Source: Myroides sp. NP-2
GTDB taxonomy: Bacteria > Bacteroidota > Bacteroidia > Flavobacteriales > Flavobacteriaceae
Length of the DNA: 63,013 nucleotides
Reading direction: 5' to 3'
Assembly: GCF_014145665.1 (NCBI RefSeq)
Contig: NZ_JACHTD010000017.1
Coordinates: forward strand, 1-63,013
Position numbers and translations under genes: made by a program. The notes beneath the pieces are model-generated. The model was given only the letters and a program-made list of their open reading frames with translations, made no database searches and had not been told where the DNA came from. This document shows, in pieces, positions 18,425 through 27,727 of the stretch; the stretch's first letter is position 1, and each line of letters opens with the position of its first letter.

Positions 18425-18958
18425 ATGTCTATTCTATTTAAAACAGAGCGCTTATCTATTTGCCCTATTCATTTGCCTTTGGATTATGGCGATTTATTAG
18501 CCCTACACAATCACCCCGTCACTATGCAGTGGATTCCAAACAATAAATCACCTTGGACACTTGCTGATTTGGAAGCGAAATACCAGATGAACCAAACACT
18601 GTATGACAAAAAAATCGGGTTATACAAAATTATTTGGGAAGAGGCTGGCATTCGCATTACAATTGGAGAAATTGGTTTATTTCCCTGTGGAGACGCTCCC
18701 ACCCACATCGAAGTCGGGTATATCTTACACCAAACGTATTGGAAAAGAGGGTTTGCCACTGAATTATTATGTGGAGTAGAACAATTCGCTCAACAACACT
18801 TGGCGTATACCCATATTCGCGCACAGCTATTTGAATCAAATATCAATTCTAAAAAGTTACTCGAACGCTGCTCTTTTTTGCATCTTGCTTCAGTGTCCAT
18901 TGACGCAGCAAACACTAAACTTATATACAGCAAGTCCCTTGTAGATCCATCCATTTAG
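18425..18958 (+). CDS. GNAT-family N-acetyltransferase (RimJ/RimL-like)
   Basis: A 177-residue acetyl-CoA-dependent acetyltransferase of the Acetyltransf_3 type. It has the N-terminal FKTERLSICPI strand, then IGEIGLFP and IEVGYILHQTYWKRGFATELL, where the R-G-F/Y-A segment forms the pyrophosphate-binding loop, and a late AQLFESNINSKKLLERCSF typical of RimJ/RimL relatives. The substrate is unknown. It stands alone. Confidence 0.85.
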   Translation: MSILFKTERLSICPIHLPLDYGDLLALHNHPVTMQWIPNNKSPWTLADLEAKYQMNQTLYDKKIGLYKIIWEEAGIRITIGEIGLFPCGDAPTHIEVGYILHQTYWKRGFATELLCGVEQFAQQHLAYTHIRAQLFESNINSKKLLERCSFLHLASVSIDAANTKLIYSKSLVDPSI

Positions 18959-19618
18959 GCCCTACACCTACTACTTGCCTTTTTTAACTTGTTAACAGAC
19001 GACAATTGCACTGTGTACTTGCTGACTAGCTAAAAGGTACCTGCCTTTTTGCATTTATACAATAGCACATGCATGTACAACAACACTTCCCTTTGACTTC
19101 CTTTTAATATTCGTGCACTTGTGCGTATCATTTTGTAAAAGGGTAAAACCGCTACATACAAACGATCAAAAAAAATTAAAAAAGTCTCTTTTTTTTAAAA
19201 AAAGTTGATCTTGATCATGGAGTTTACGCTCTACCTAGAGCAGACTGTTTTTTTAATTGAGCGGTTGGACTTTTGTGTTTTCTTGGCTCTATTTTTTGAA
19301 TCGCCTTTTGATTATAAATAAAAATTACCAGTAAAAACCTCAACCTCAGACTACAACGGAATAAATATTACTGATATTTCGAATTCAATTCACAATAAAA
19401 ACGACTAACACTTACTAAAAACACATTTTGTCATGGACAAGATACAGTATGAAAACATATTTTTAAAAATATATAAAAAACACAACAAATAACGCATTTT
19501 AATCAAACATAAAGTTACAATAATACATAATTTTACCAATACCTATAAAACACAAATAAATAAGATCACGCTTTAATGATACCAGAATCTATATGTAAGA
19601 AACCAATAAGCGAAAAAA
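18959..19618. other. 660-bp gene-free AT-rich region before the AraC-type regulator
   Basis: No coding frame is supported. A small hairpin GCTCT-ACCT-AGAGC (19228-19241) is followed, after 6 nt, by seven T residues (19248-19254). It could be a weak terminator or the end of a short RNA, but no promoter was found for such an RNA. The last 250 bases are very A-rich and probably contain the regulator's promoter and leader. Confidence 0.45.
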
Positions 19619-20500
19619 ATGACAAATTCAACCCCAAAGATAGAATTGGATGATATCGATCAAGATCTGACGACTATATTTAACATTAATGCAAAGGAAT
19701 TCGCTGTTTACTCACAGAAAGAAGGCAAAGAGTTACTCATACCTTATAATATAAAGACACATTATAAGGTATCGTATTTAAACAGTAAAAGCAAGTTATT
19801 CTGCGGTACGGAAACCCGTGAATTTAGTGGTCCAATTTTATTTTTTTCAAATCCATTATCTACCTATACCCTTGAGCCAACTTCCGAATCACCGGATGGT
19901 TTTTTTTGCTTGTTCACCAATAATTTTCTTGGCTTTAAAAGCAACGAAATTCGCTCTACCTTACACGCCTTACAAGCAACACCTATTTATGCTTTAGATT
20001 TAGAGCAAGATCGAATGATCCGGTCCTTATTTGAAAATATTGTCATGGAACACCGACAGGATTATCCATTGAAACAGGAGATTTTGCGGAATTATGTAGA
20101 GATTATTATTCATCAAGCTAACAAACTAAAGAGCACCTACACTTTAACAGAAAAGAAAAATGCAACGAATCGCTTGTGTGCTCAATTTTTAGAACTAGTC
20201 GAAAAGCAATTTCCCATTACTGACAAGCATCAAGTGGTTCGATTAAAAACAGCGACAGACTTTGCCTTCATGTTGAATGTTCATACCAACTATTTGAATT
20301 TTGTAGTGAAGCAAACCCTGGGAAAGCCAACCACTACGATTATACAAGAACGCATTCTAATTGAAGCCCAGCGATTACTAAAACACTCTACCATGAGTGT
20401 ATCTGAAATAGCCTTTACTCTTGGTTTTGAATATGCTACTTACTTTTCGAGTTTTGTAAAAAAATATACAGGTTACTCTCCCAAGCAACTAAGAAAATAA
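19619..20500 (+). CDS. AraC-family transcriptional regulator
   Basis: A 293-residue regulator. The C-terminal AraC/XylS double helix-turn-helix lies at about 195-292 (LNFVVKQTLGKPTTTIIQERIL, here the first helix pair, then MSVSEIAFTLGFEYATYFSSFV and YTGYSPKQLRK). The N-terminal 170 residues look like a cupin-type sensor (FSGPILFFSNPLS). It has no adjacent operon partner, so its target is unknown. It is flanked by two large gene-poor stretches. Confidence 0.92.
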   Translation: MTNSTPKIELDDIDQDLTTIFNINAKEFAVYSQKEGKELLIPYNIKTHYKVSYLNSKSKLFCGTETREFSGPILFFSNPLSTYTLEPTSESPDGFFCLFTNNFLGFKSNEIRSTLHALQATPIYALDLEQDRMIRSLFENIVMEHRQDYPLKQEILRNYVEIIIHQANKLKSTYTLTEKKNATNRLCAQFLELVEKQFPITDKHQVVRLKTATDFAFMLNVHTNYLNFVVKQTLGKPTTTIIQERILIEAQRLLKHSTMSVSEIAFTLGFEYATYFSSFVKKYTGYSPKQLRK

Positions 20501-20585
20501 TACGTTTTTCTTCCGCTAAAGATCAACACAAAAACCACTCTTTTACTCTATATTAGAGGATCTTGTTCATACTAATTTCTTTAAA

Positions 20586-20614
20586 TTAAGGCGTATCCTA
20601 TGGATACGCCTTAA
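20586..20614. terminator. Perfect 13-bp inverted repeat after the AraC gene
   Basis: TTAAGGCGTATCC (20586-20598) and its exact complement (20602-20614) flank a 3-nt centre, 85 nt past the AraC stop. There is no T-run right after it, so it is a terminator of mediocre quality, or a binding site or structured RNA end. Confidence 0.55.
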
Positions 20615-20805
20615 TCCTATGTGCTCTACCGAGATACAAAGCAACTGTTAGCCACACCACCTGCTACTTGCCCTTACTAGTTTAGACGACTATGTCCATT
20701 CAGCTAAGGCCTGTGTTTGCATCACAAAATGAATAGTTTTTTAGGGTCTTTGTACTTAATTCTAGATATTTGTTTACCCCAATGTCTTAGACTAATAACT
20801 CTTTT

Positions 20806-20940
20806 ATGACCGTGCACAGCATCCTTAATGACAAGGGGTATAAAACAAAAGAAAAAGTACAACTTACAACGAGACAGGTCATCGTTTATGGTTCGTTTTT
20901 TTGCTTAAAAGAGGACGATATAGAGATGCCTAAAAGTTAG
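20806..20940 (+). CDS. Possible 44-residue small protein
   Basis: An ATG-initiated frame of 44 codons (MTVHSILNDKGYK at the start, ending DDIEMPKS) is followed 13 nt later by a rho-independent terminator on the same strand. The terminator shows that something is transcribed rightwards here. No domain is recognised, no ribosome-binding site is evident, and the best upstream -7 match (GATATTTG) is imperfect. It could instead be a gene remnant or a non-coding RNA. Confidence 0.3.
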   Translation: MTVHSILNDKGYKTKEKVQLTTRQVIVYGSFFCLKEDDIEMPKS

Positions 20941-20953
20941 AAACTTGATGAGG

Positions 20954-20976
20954 AAGGTCTTTCAGCGACCTTTTTT
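20954..20976 (+). terminator. Rho-independent terminator on the plus strand
   Basis: AAGGTC (20954-20959) and GACCTT (20967-20972) form the stem, followed by T residues to 20976. The T-tail exists only in the rightward direction, so it does not serve the permease gene on the other strand. Confidence 0.7.
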
Positions 20977-22213
20977 AATCATATCGAATAGCCTTAACAG
21001 GCGATATTTTTGTTATTAAATAAGAGGGAATCAGCAGTACGAGCATCGCTACAAGAACTACACCAACATTGAGCAATACAACATCAGACAAGCGAATCAA
21101 CACGGGAGCTTCACGCACATAGTAAGACGTTGGATCTAATTTAATCAAACCTGTATACTTTTGAATAAAGAGCATCCCTAATCCAATGAGATTCCCGTAT
21201 AAGAGTCCTTTTCCAATTAAGTAAAAGGCATTGTATAAAAATATTTTTCTCACACTCCAATTTGTAGCGCCTAAAGCTTTCAGCATCCCAATCATTTGAG
21301 TGCGTTCCAAAATTAGCACGAGCAAAGCGACAATCATATTAATAGACGCTACGGCAATCATGATAATGATGATTACTTTAATATTAAAGTCAAACATCCC
21401 TAGCCAGCCAAAAATATTCTCATATTTTTCGACGATGGTTTTACTATCCACAGTAGAAGGCAAATTCAAATAAATTTCACTTCCCTTCTCTTCAATTTGA
21501 TCAAAGTCGTCCAAGATAACTTCGAATCCGCCTACTTCATTGGCAGACCAGCGATTTAACCGTTGAACGTGGCGCAAATCGCCAAGGATTATATTTTCAT
21601 CAAACTGTTGCAATCCTGAGCTATACAGCCCGACAATTTCAAATTGACGAATATTGGGTACTTTATTCCCCCAATCTTTCATAAAATAGGTGTTTACTTT
21701 ATCGCCCAAGTGAAAGCCCATGCGATTGGCAATATAAGTTGACATCAAAATTTCGTTACTCATTTCCCCTTCTTTCAGCACTGGTAGGCGTCCTTGTTCG
21801 ATGTATTCTTCGATTTCCCCAAAGTGATACTGAGCGGTTACTCCTTTGTAAATGATTCCTTCGAAAGCATTTTCTGTGCGGATAATTCCCGCTTTTGAAG
21901 CAAATGGTTGCACATTTTTCACTCCTTTTACCTCGTCAAAATTAGGGTAAAAACGCTGATTTAATTCAATTGGTTTCAGCGTAATGTCAGTAATATTGGC
22001 ATCGTACTTAGTAATTACAATATGACCGCTGAAAGCTGAAATTTTATCTCTAATTTTGTGTTTCAAGCCCAAACCTGTAGCAACAGAGACAAGCATCATA
22101 ATAATCCCCAAAGCAATGGCTGTTATGGCGATTTTAATAATCGGAGCAGATACACTACTTTTATGATTCTTTGTAGTTACTAAGCGTTTAGCTATAAAAT
22201 ATTCTAATTTCAA
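20975..22213 (-). CDS. FtsX-like ABC transporter permease (LolC/LolE type)
   Basis: A 412-residue inner-membrane permease with the LolC/E-MacB layout: a TM helix at about 30-50 after KLEYFIAKRL, a large periplasmic MacB-PCD-like domain (about 50-255), and three C-terminal TM helices (about 265-400) in an FtsX domain with EMIGMLKALGATNWSVRKIF-like coupling segment (here RTQMIGMLKALGATNW) and SPVKAIRYD end. Relatives extract lipoproteins from the inner membrane. Start: both possible starts are TTG (22243 and 22213). The one at 22213 gives the compact N-terminus usual for the family and avoids overlap with the divergent gene. Confidence 0.85.
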   Translation of the reverse strand: MKLEYFIAKRLVTTKNHKSSVSAPIIKIAITAIALGIIMMLVSVATGLGLKHKIRDKISAFSGHIVITKYDANITDITLKPIELNQRFYPNFDEVKGVKNVQPFASKAGIIRTENAFEGIIYKGVTAQYHFGEIEEYIEQGRLPVLKEGEMSNEILMSTYIANRMGFHLGDKVNTYFMKDWGNKVPNIRQFEIVGLYSSGLQQFDENIILGDLRHVQRLNRWSANEVGGFEVILDDFDQIEEKGSEIYLNLPSTVDSKTIVEKYENIFGWLGMFDFNIKVIIIIMIAVASINMIVALLVLILERTQMIGMLKALGATNWSVRKIFLYNAFYLIGKGLLYGNLIGLGMLFIQKYTGLIKLDPTSYYVREAPVLIRLSDVVLLNVGVVLVAMLVLLIPSYLITKISPVKAIRYD

Positions 22214-22220
22214 CTTTGTT

Positions 22221-23438
22221 ATGATATCAAATTCAACAGTCAAAAATACATTATTATTCTTAGTAACCCTATTGATTTATAGTGTAAATTCTTATTCTTT
22301 TTCACCAGCTCCAGATGGGATTCCTTCTGCTGTATCGACAATTGTGGTAGGTGCTGAAAACACAGCGGCTTATTTTGATTTATTGCGCAACAAAAAAGTG
22401 GGTATTTTAACAAATCAAACGGGGGTTGTCCGCCAGGACATTACGAAAACAGACTATACCTCAACGGTTGATTTTTTAATTCAAAATAAGATTAATCTCG
22501 TCAAGATTTACGCTCCAGAGCACGGTTTTAGAGGAACGGCGGATGCGGGAGAATTAATAAAAGACGGCAAGGACACCCAAACGGGTTTGCCTATTATTTC
22601 GCTTTATGGCAACAGCAAAAAACCATCCAAAGACCAATTGGCTGGCATTGATGTTTTGCTATTTGACTTGCAAGATGTTGGCGCTCGATTTTACACCTAT
22701 ATTTCCTCCCTTCATTACGTAATGGAAGCCTGTGCAGAAAACGATATTCCAATCGTCATTTTAGATCGTCCCAACCCTAATATTGCTATTATTGATGGTC
22801 CGATTTTGGAAATGAAAAACAAGAGTTTTGTCGGCATGCACCCCATCCCTACCTTACACGGCATGACCATAGGCGAGTATGGATTGATGATAAATGGTGA
22901 GAAATGGTTAAAAAACGGGATTCAAGCAGATTTAACCGTCATTCCCAATTTAAATTATGACCGCAGCATGCAATACGCTCTTCCGGTAGCTCCATCGCCC
23001 AATTTGCCGAATGACCAAGCCATCAACCTCTATGCGAGTTTGTGTTTTTTTGAAGGTACAAATGTCAGTTCTGGTCGCGGTACCTCGTTGCAATTTCAGA
23101 TTTATGGATCGCCGTATTTAGAGCATATGCCTTTTAGCTTTACCCCAAAACCCAATGCAGGAGCGAAAGATCCGATGAACAATGGAAAATTGTGCTATGG
23201 GGAGGATCTTTCAAAAGAGGAATACGTCAATAAACTGGAAATAAAATGGTTGTTAAAAGCTTATCAGCAATCGAAAAACAAAGAAAAATTCTTTACTAAT
23301 TTCTTTGTTAAGTTAGCGGGAACAGAACAGTTGAAGCAGCAGATTATTGCTGGTCTAACAGAAGACGAAATTAGACAATCTTGGATAGAAGGCTTATCAG
23401 CCTTTGCGGTAACTCGTACCCCATACCTTCTGTATTAA
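22221..23438 (+). CDS. DUF1343 protein, NamZ-like exo-beta-N-acetylmuramidase
   Basis: A 405-residue secreted protein (signal peptide about 1-27) of the DUF1343 family, whose Bacillus subtilis member NamZ releases N-acetylmuramic acid from peptidoglycan fragments (GH171). Conserved stretches include VGILTNQTGV, YAPEHGFRG, LLFDLQDVGARFYTYISSL, ILDRPNPN and FEGTNVSSGRGT. Length fits the family. It likely takes part in cell-wall recycling. Its start is only 7 bp from the start of the divergent permease gene. It is followed by a histidine kinase gene after 21 nt, so the two are probably co-transcribed. Confidence 0.88.
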   Translation: MISNSTVKNTLLFLVTLLIYSVNSYSFSPAPDGIPSAVSTIVVGAENTAAYFDLLRNKKVGILTNQTGVVRQDITKTDYTSTVDFLIQNKINLVKIYAPEHGFRGTADAGELIKDGKDTQTGLPIISLYGNSKKPSKDQLAGIDVLLFDLQDVGARFYTYISSLHYVMEACAENDIPIVILDRPNPNIAIIDGPILEMKNKSFVGMHPIPTLHGMTIGEYGLMINGEKWLKNGIQADLTVIPNLNYDRSMQYALPVAPSPNLPNDQAINLYASLCFFEGTNVSSGRGTSLQFQIYGSPYLEHMPFSFTPKPNAGAKDPMNNGKLCYGEDLSKEEYVNKLEIKWLLKAYQQSKNKEKFFTNFFVKLAGTEQLKQQIIAGLTEDEIRQSWIEGLSAFAVTRTPYLLY

Positions 23439-23459
23439 TTGTAACAAGTTGTACTTTTT

Positions 23460-24992
23460 ATGAAAAAACTCCTGCTTTCACGTAGAACACTTTTGAGTAT
23501 TGCAATTGCCATTGTGAGCATTACCTCTGTGGCAATTTTGTTCTTGAGTAATTCTATCAACAGCAGTTACGAAGAGACCTATCAAGATATTATCAAAAAA
23601 AGTTTTAACCATCGAAAAAATGCGTTAGAAGAAGAGTTTAAAAAATTTGACAATCAGCTACACTTGTTGGCGGATCTCGTTCAGGAACCCCCCTTAGATC
23701 AGCTTCAATTTAAGTATAATGTGGTCAATGAGATACAACCCTATAACAGCATACCTAGCTATAATTGGTATATCGTTATAGATTCGACCCAACACATAGA
23801 AGAACACAACCTAAGTCCAGATTCAGTAATGCCGTTGGAAACGCCTTTTGTGCAACAGCTGATACACCATCAACCGCTAACAAATACCAATACTTTCATC
23901 CAACTTCATCAGGATTTGTATTGGGTCATTTGGACCTATATAGAAAGAGAGCATAAACGCATTTTAACGGGGTTTACCTTTGACCTAAATGAACTCCACA
24001 AACACCTGACAACAATTGACATCACCACGCCAAACTACGCTTATATATTCGCAGCAGATGGCACCTGTATTTATCACCCTGAAATCAGTTTAATAGGGAA
24101 GAACGTCTTTGAAGTTTCCTCGACAACAAGTCGAGATACAACCACCCATAAAAACAATAAATCCCTTCCCCAAGTCGTTCAATCTGAATTTTTAAACTTA
24201 GAAGTATATCGCTTTTTTACGGCTTTTAACGTAGCCAGTTTTAAAGGGTATATCAGTATAAATTTTCCAAAAGTAAATGTAGATGAAAACGTAATTCCCT
24301 TGAAGCGAAATACTTATTTAATTTTTATTAGCTCGATATCAATCATCCTCCTATTGCTTTACTTTTACAATTTAGAGAGCAAACGCGCTTATAAAGAAAA
24401 AGAAGAGTTAGAGAAGTTGACTAAAGAAAAGGCTTTGATCCAACTCAAGCAGTTGAAAAATCAGATTAACCCCCATTTTCTCTTTAATTCTTTGAATTCG
24501 CTGTATATGCTCATTACCATTGACAGTGATTTAGCACAGCAATTTACTTTAGATTTGAGTCAGACCTACCGCTATTTGATTCACTCACCCAACAGCAATT
24601 TAGTTGAATTGGACGATGAGTTAAAATTCATTGAACAATACATTGCTCTACATCGCATTCGATTTCCGAAGGAACTACACTTTGAAGTCATCGATAAACG
24701 ACAAGCGCCTACGCTCACTAAGATTCCTTATTTAGCCTTGCAAATTGCAGTTGAAAACGCGATGAAGCACAATATTGCTACGATAGAAACGCCGTTGTTG
24801 ATCCAAGTAACCTTAACTAATGAATACGCAACCGTGATCAATAATATTCAACTCAAGGAGCAAAAAGAAGAAAGCGAAGGATTTGGTTTGTTCTATATTG
24901 CTTCAATATACCAATACTATCAAATAGACACCTTTGAAACCTATTCACATAATGAGACTTTTACTTGTATTTTCCCCTTGATCAATTGTTAA
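23460..24992 (+). CDS. Membrane sensor histidine kinase, LytS/YehU (His_kinase) type
   Basis: A 510-residue kinase. It has a TM helix at about 10-30, a large extracytoplasmic sensor of cache-like appearance (about 35-280, including YAYIFAADGTCIYHPE), a second TM helix (about 283-303), a coiled-coil linker, then the His_kinase motif NQINPHFLFNSLNSLY with the likely phospho-acceptor His339. The ATPase part has NAMKHN as the N-box, but its glycine box is reduced to EGFGLFYIA. No regulator gene is adjacent. The only LytTR regulator nearby lies downstream of the protease and SusC/SusD genes. The TM prediction is by eye. Confidence 0.87.
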   Translation: MKKLLLSRRTLLSIAIAIVSITSVAILFLSNSINSSYEETYQDIIKKSFNHRKNALEEEFKKFDNQLHLLADLVQEPPLDQLQFKYNVVNEIQPYNSIPSYNWYIVIDSTQHIEEHNLSPDSVMPLETPFVQQLIHHQPLTNTNTFIQLHQDLYWVIWTYIEREHKRILTGFTFDLNELHKHLTTIDITTPNYAYIFAADGTCIYHPEISLIGKNVFEVSSTTSRDTTTHKNNKSLPQVVQSEFLNLEVYRFFTAFNVASFKGYISINFPKVNVDENVIPLKRNTYLIFISSISIILLLLYFYNLESKRAYKEKEELEKLTKEKALIQLKQLKNQINPHFLFNSLNSLYMLITIDSDLAQQFTLDLSQTYRYLIHSPNSNLVELDDELKFIEQYIALHRIRFPKELHFEVIDKRQAPTLTKIPYLALQIAVENAMKHNIATIETPLLIQVTLTNEYATVINNIQLKEQKEESEGFGLFYIASIYQYYQIDTFETYSHNETFTCIFPLINC

Positions 24993-25097
24993 AATATCCA
25001 CTCACTCCCAAAATAAATCCACTCACTCCTTAAAATTTTAAGTTTAACAAGAAGACCCTTAGCTTTATCCCTTACTTAACTTAAACTTAACATTGTA

Positions 25098-27701
25098 ATG
25101 AATCGAAACACGGTTAAACTAAGTATCAGTACTTTAGCGTTACTAGGCTGTTTGACACAAACACCAACGGGCTTACTATACGCCAAAGAGAAGAAGACTG
25201 AAAAGAAAGCAGAGCAGAAAAAGGGGGAGGAAAAAGAAAAAGACTCTACTGATACGAAAGAGAACAATTACGCTGATTTAATAAAAAAGGGAACCTATAC
25301 CAAAGGGCTATTTAATGTTATTCAAGTCAAAACGGATGTTTATTTTGAAATACCGGATAGTTTATTAAACCGTCAGTTTTTGTTGGTGAACAAGCTTTCG
25401 CAAGTGCCATTGGAGATCAATGATGCTGGGGCGAATAAGGGGATGAATTACGAGAACAAATTGATTACGTTTCACAAGGATACCCTTGCAAACAAAATTT
25501 GGGTAAAAACAGAAACGCCTCGTGTATCTTCTCCTAAAGAAGATGCGATTACACGTTCGGTTGCGGACAACTTTATCGAATCGATATTGGAGGTTTTTGA
25601 CATTGAAACCCAAAATCCAGATTCAACGGCTACCGTTATTAAGGTAAACAAGGTATTTGATGGAAATCAAAAGAGTTTTAACGATGTTTTATCAGGATTG
25701 AGTTTACCTACCTCAATCAAGACGAATCTATCTTATATTGAGGGAATCAAGACGTTTCCAGAAAACATTGTGGTAAAATCCATGATGACAACTAGTGTGA
25801 ATGAGGGGTCTGGTGATGTATCGGTTTCCATGGGAGTAACGACGAATATCGTTCTGTTATCAAAAGAGCCGATGCAACCGAGAATTGCGGATAAACGCGT
25901 GGGATATTTTACGGAGAAACATTGGTACTTCAGTGATGCCCAACACAAAATGGACGAAAAGGAATTCATTACCAAATGGAGAATGGAGCCAAAAGAAGAG
26001 GATATTGAAAAATACCTCCGCGGTGAGTTAGTGGAACCAAAAAAACCGATCGTATACTATATTGACCCTGCGACACCACCACAGTGGAGAGAGAAAATAA
26101 TTGCAGGTGTACACGATTGGCAGGTTGCTTTTGAACAAGCAGGATTCAAAAATGCAATTACCGCTAAAGAGCCAACTGCAGAAGATACCGATTTTGATAT
26201 TGACGACGTGCGTTACTCTGTGATTACTTATGCTGCTTCTCCAAAATCCAATGCGATGGGCCCTTCAGTAATTGACCCCCGTAGTGGAGAGATTATCGAA
26301 TCAGATATCATTTGGTGGCACAACGTTATGACATCGGTCCACAGCTGGATGCGTATTCAAACAGGTCCTATTGACGAAAGAGCTCGTGCGAATAAATTTA
26401 GCGATGAACATATGGGAGAAGCAATTCGATTTGTATCCTCTCACGAAGTTGGACATACTTTTGGTTTGAAGCACAACATGGGAGCTTCTTTTGCTTTTCC
26501 TGTTGACTCTTTACGTTCAAAATCTTTTACAGATCAGATGGGCGGGACAGCACCATCAATCATGGATTATGCGCGTTACAATTACGTAGCTCAACCCGAA
26601 GATAAGGTAACCGCTATAACGCCACAAATTGGATTGTATGACAAATACGCCATTGAATGGGGATACCGCTGGTATCCAACCCAAGAACAAGAGAAAAAAG
26701 CACTTCGCCAAATGATTGAAGATCATCAAGATGATCCGATGTATTTTTACGGTGAACAACAAAGCTACTTGAATATCGTCGACCCAAGATCACAATCTGA
26801 AGATTTGGGTAATGACGCAATGAAAGCTAGCGAATATGGATTAAAAAATTTAAAAATAGTAGTAGAAAATATAATTCCATGGACCTATGACCAAGGAGAA
26901 GATTACTATGAAGCTGGAAAATTATACATGGGCGCTATTGGACAATGGCAAATGTATAATCAACATGTTTTAGCTAATATTGGTGGTGTTTATTTAGATC
27001 ATGCTGTATTCGGAAACAACAAGAAAGCATATCAACCCGTGCCTTACGAAACACAAAAGAGAGCCGTTGAGTATTTGAGCAAAAATGTGTTCACTATTCC
27101 TAACTGGTTATTCTTCAATGACATCAATGAAAAAACATACAGCTTAAAAGATTCTCCTGTCGGTCCATATGAATACTCGCCTTACTCCTTAGCAAGAGAA
27201 TTGCAATACACGGCTATTTATCACCTGTTTACAGATGAGCGTTTACTTCGTCTTTTGGAAAATGAAGCCTTGCAAACTCAGACTAAAGGAGAAAAAGTAT
27301 ATACGGTTCAGGCGTTATTTGATCAAGTAAGAGGGGATATTTTTGCCTCTACAAAAAAGGGGAAATCACTTTCTATTCTGGAGCGAATGACACAAAAAAA
27401 CTACGTTGATGCACTCATTATAGATGTGAACAAACTATTTGAAAAAACAAACAAAAAAGGGTTAATCCTTGAGCAATCTTTGCAAATGCCTACCTTGTGT
27501 AGAGTTTCATTGAACGACAATCAGGCGCGCAACATTAACTATACCGTAATGAAGCGAGTGTCAGAGGTAACGAGTTACAAGAAAGGTGAATTATTTGCCA
27601 TTCGAAAACTTGTCAACAAAAAAGCAAAATCAGGTGATGCAGCGACACAAGCTCACTATGCAGATTTAGCAAATAGAATTAACCAAGCATTAGGTATATA
27701 A
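25098..27701 (+). CDS. Secreted zinc-dependent metalloprotease (DUF5117/DUF5118, metzincin)
   Basis: An 867-residue exported protein. The N-terminus is a signal peptide (possibly a lipoprotein signal, with LLGC) followed by a Lys/Glu-rich linker (about 33-55). Then come a short DUF5118-like segment (YADLIKKGTYTKGLFNV), the DUF5117 region (about 95-290), and a metzincin catalytic domain with SSHEVGHTFGLKHNMGAS (zinc ligands His449, His453 and His459, catalytic Glu450) followed by a SIMDYARYN Met-turn-like segment. The family is large in Bacteroidota, with mostly unknown substrates. It precedes susC by 26 nt, suggesting that it supplies peptides to that transporter. Confidence 0.9.
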   Translation: MNRNTVKLSISTLALLGCLTQTPTGLLYAKEKKTEKKAEQKKGEEKEKDSTDTKENNYADLIKKGTYTKGLFNVIQVKTDVYFEIPDSLLNRQFLLVNKLSQVPLEINDAGANKGMNYENKLITFHKDTLANKIWVKTETPRVSSPKEDAITRSVADNFIESILEVFDIETQNPDSTATVIKVNKVFDGNQKSFNDVLSGLSLPTSIKTNLSYIEGIKTFPENIVVKSMMTTSVNEGSGDVSVSMGVTTNIVLLSKEPMQPRIADKRVGYFTEKHWYFSDAQHKMDEKEFITKWRMEPKEEDIEKYLRGELVEPKKPIVYYIDPATPPQWREKIIAGVHDWQVAFEQAGFKNAITAKEPTAEDTDFDIDDVRYSVITYAASPKSNAMGPSVIDPRSGEIIESDIIWWHNVMTSVHSWMRIQTGPIDERARANKFSDEHMGEAIRFVSSHEVGHTFGLKHNMGASFAFPVDSLRSKSFTDQMGGTAPSIMDYARYNYVAQPEDKVTAITPQIGLYDKYAIEWGYRWYPTQEQEKKALRQMIEDHQDDPMYFYGEQQSYLNIVDPRSQSEDLGNDAMKASEYGLKNLKIVVENIIPWTYDQGEDYYEAGKLYMGAIGQWQMYNQHVLANIGGVYLDHAVFGNNKKAYQPVPYETQKRAVEYLSKNVFTIPNWLFFNDINEKTYSLKDSPVGPYEYSPYSLARELQYTAIYHLFTDERLLRLLENEALQTQTKGEKVYTVQALFDQVRGDIFASTKKGKSLSILERMTQKNYVDALIIDVNKLFEKTNKKGLILEQSLQMPTLCRVSLNDNQARNINYTVMKRVSEVTSYKKGELFAIRKLVNKKAKSGDAATQAHYADLANRINQALGI

Positions 27702-27727
27702 AACTAACAACCTTACTTTTTAAGAAA

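Noticed and set aside
19206..19254. Hairpin and T-run in the gene-free region as a proven small RNA
   Set aside because: The stem is only 5 bp, the T-run is 6 nt away, and no promoter was found.
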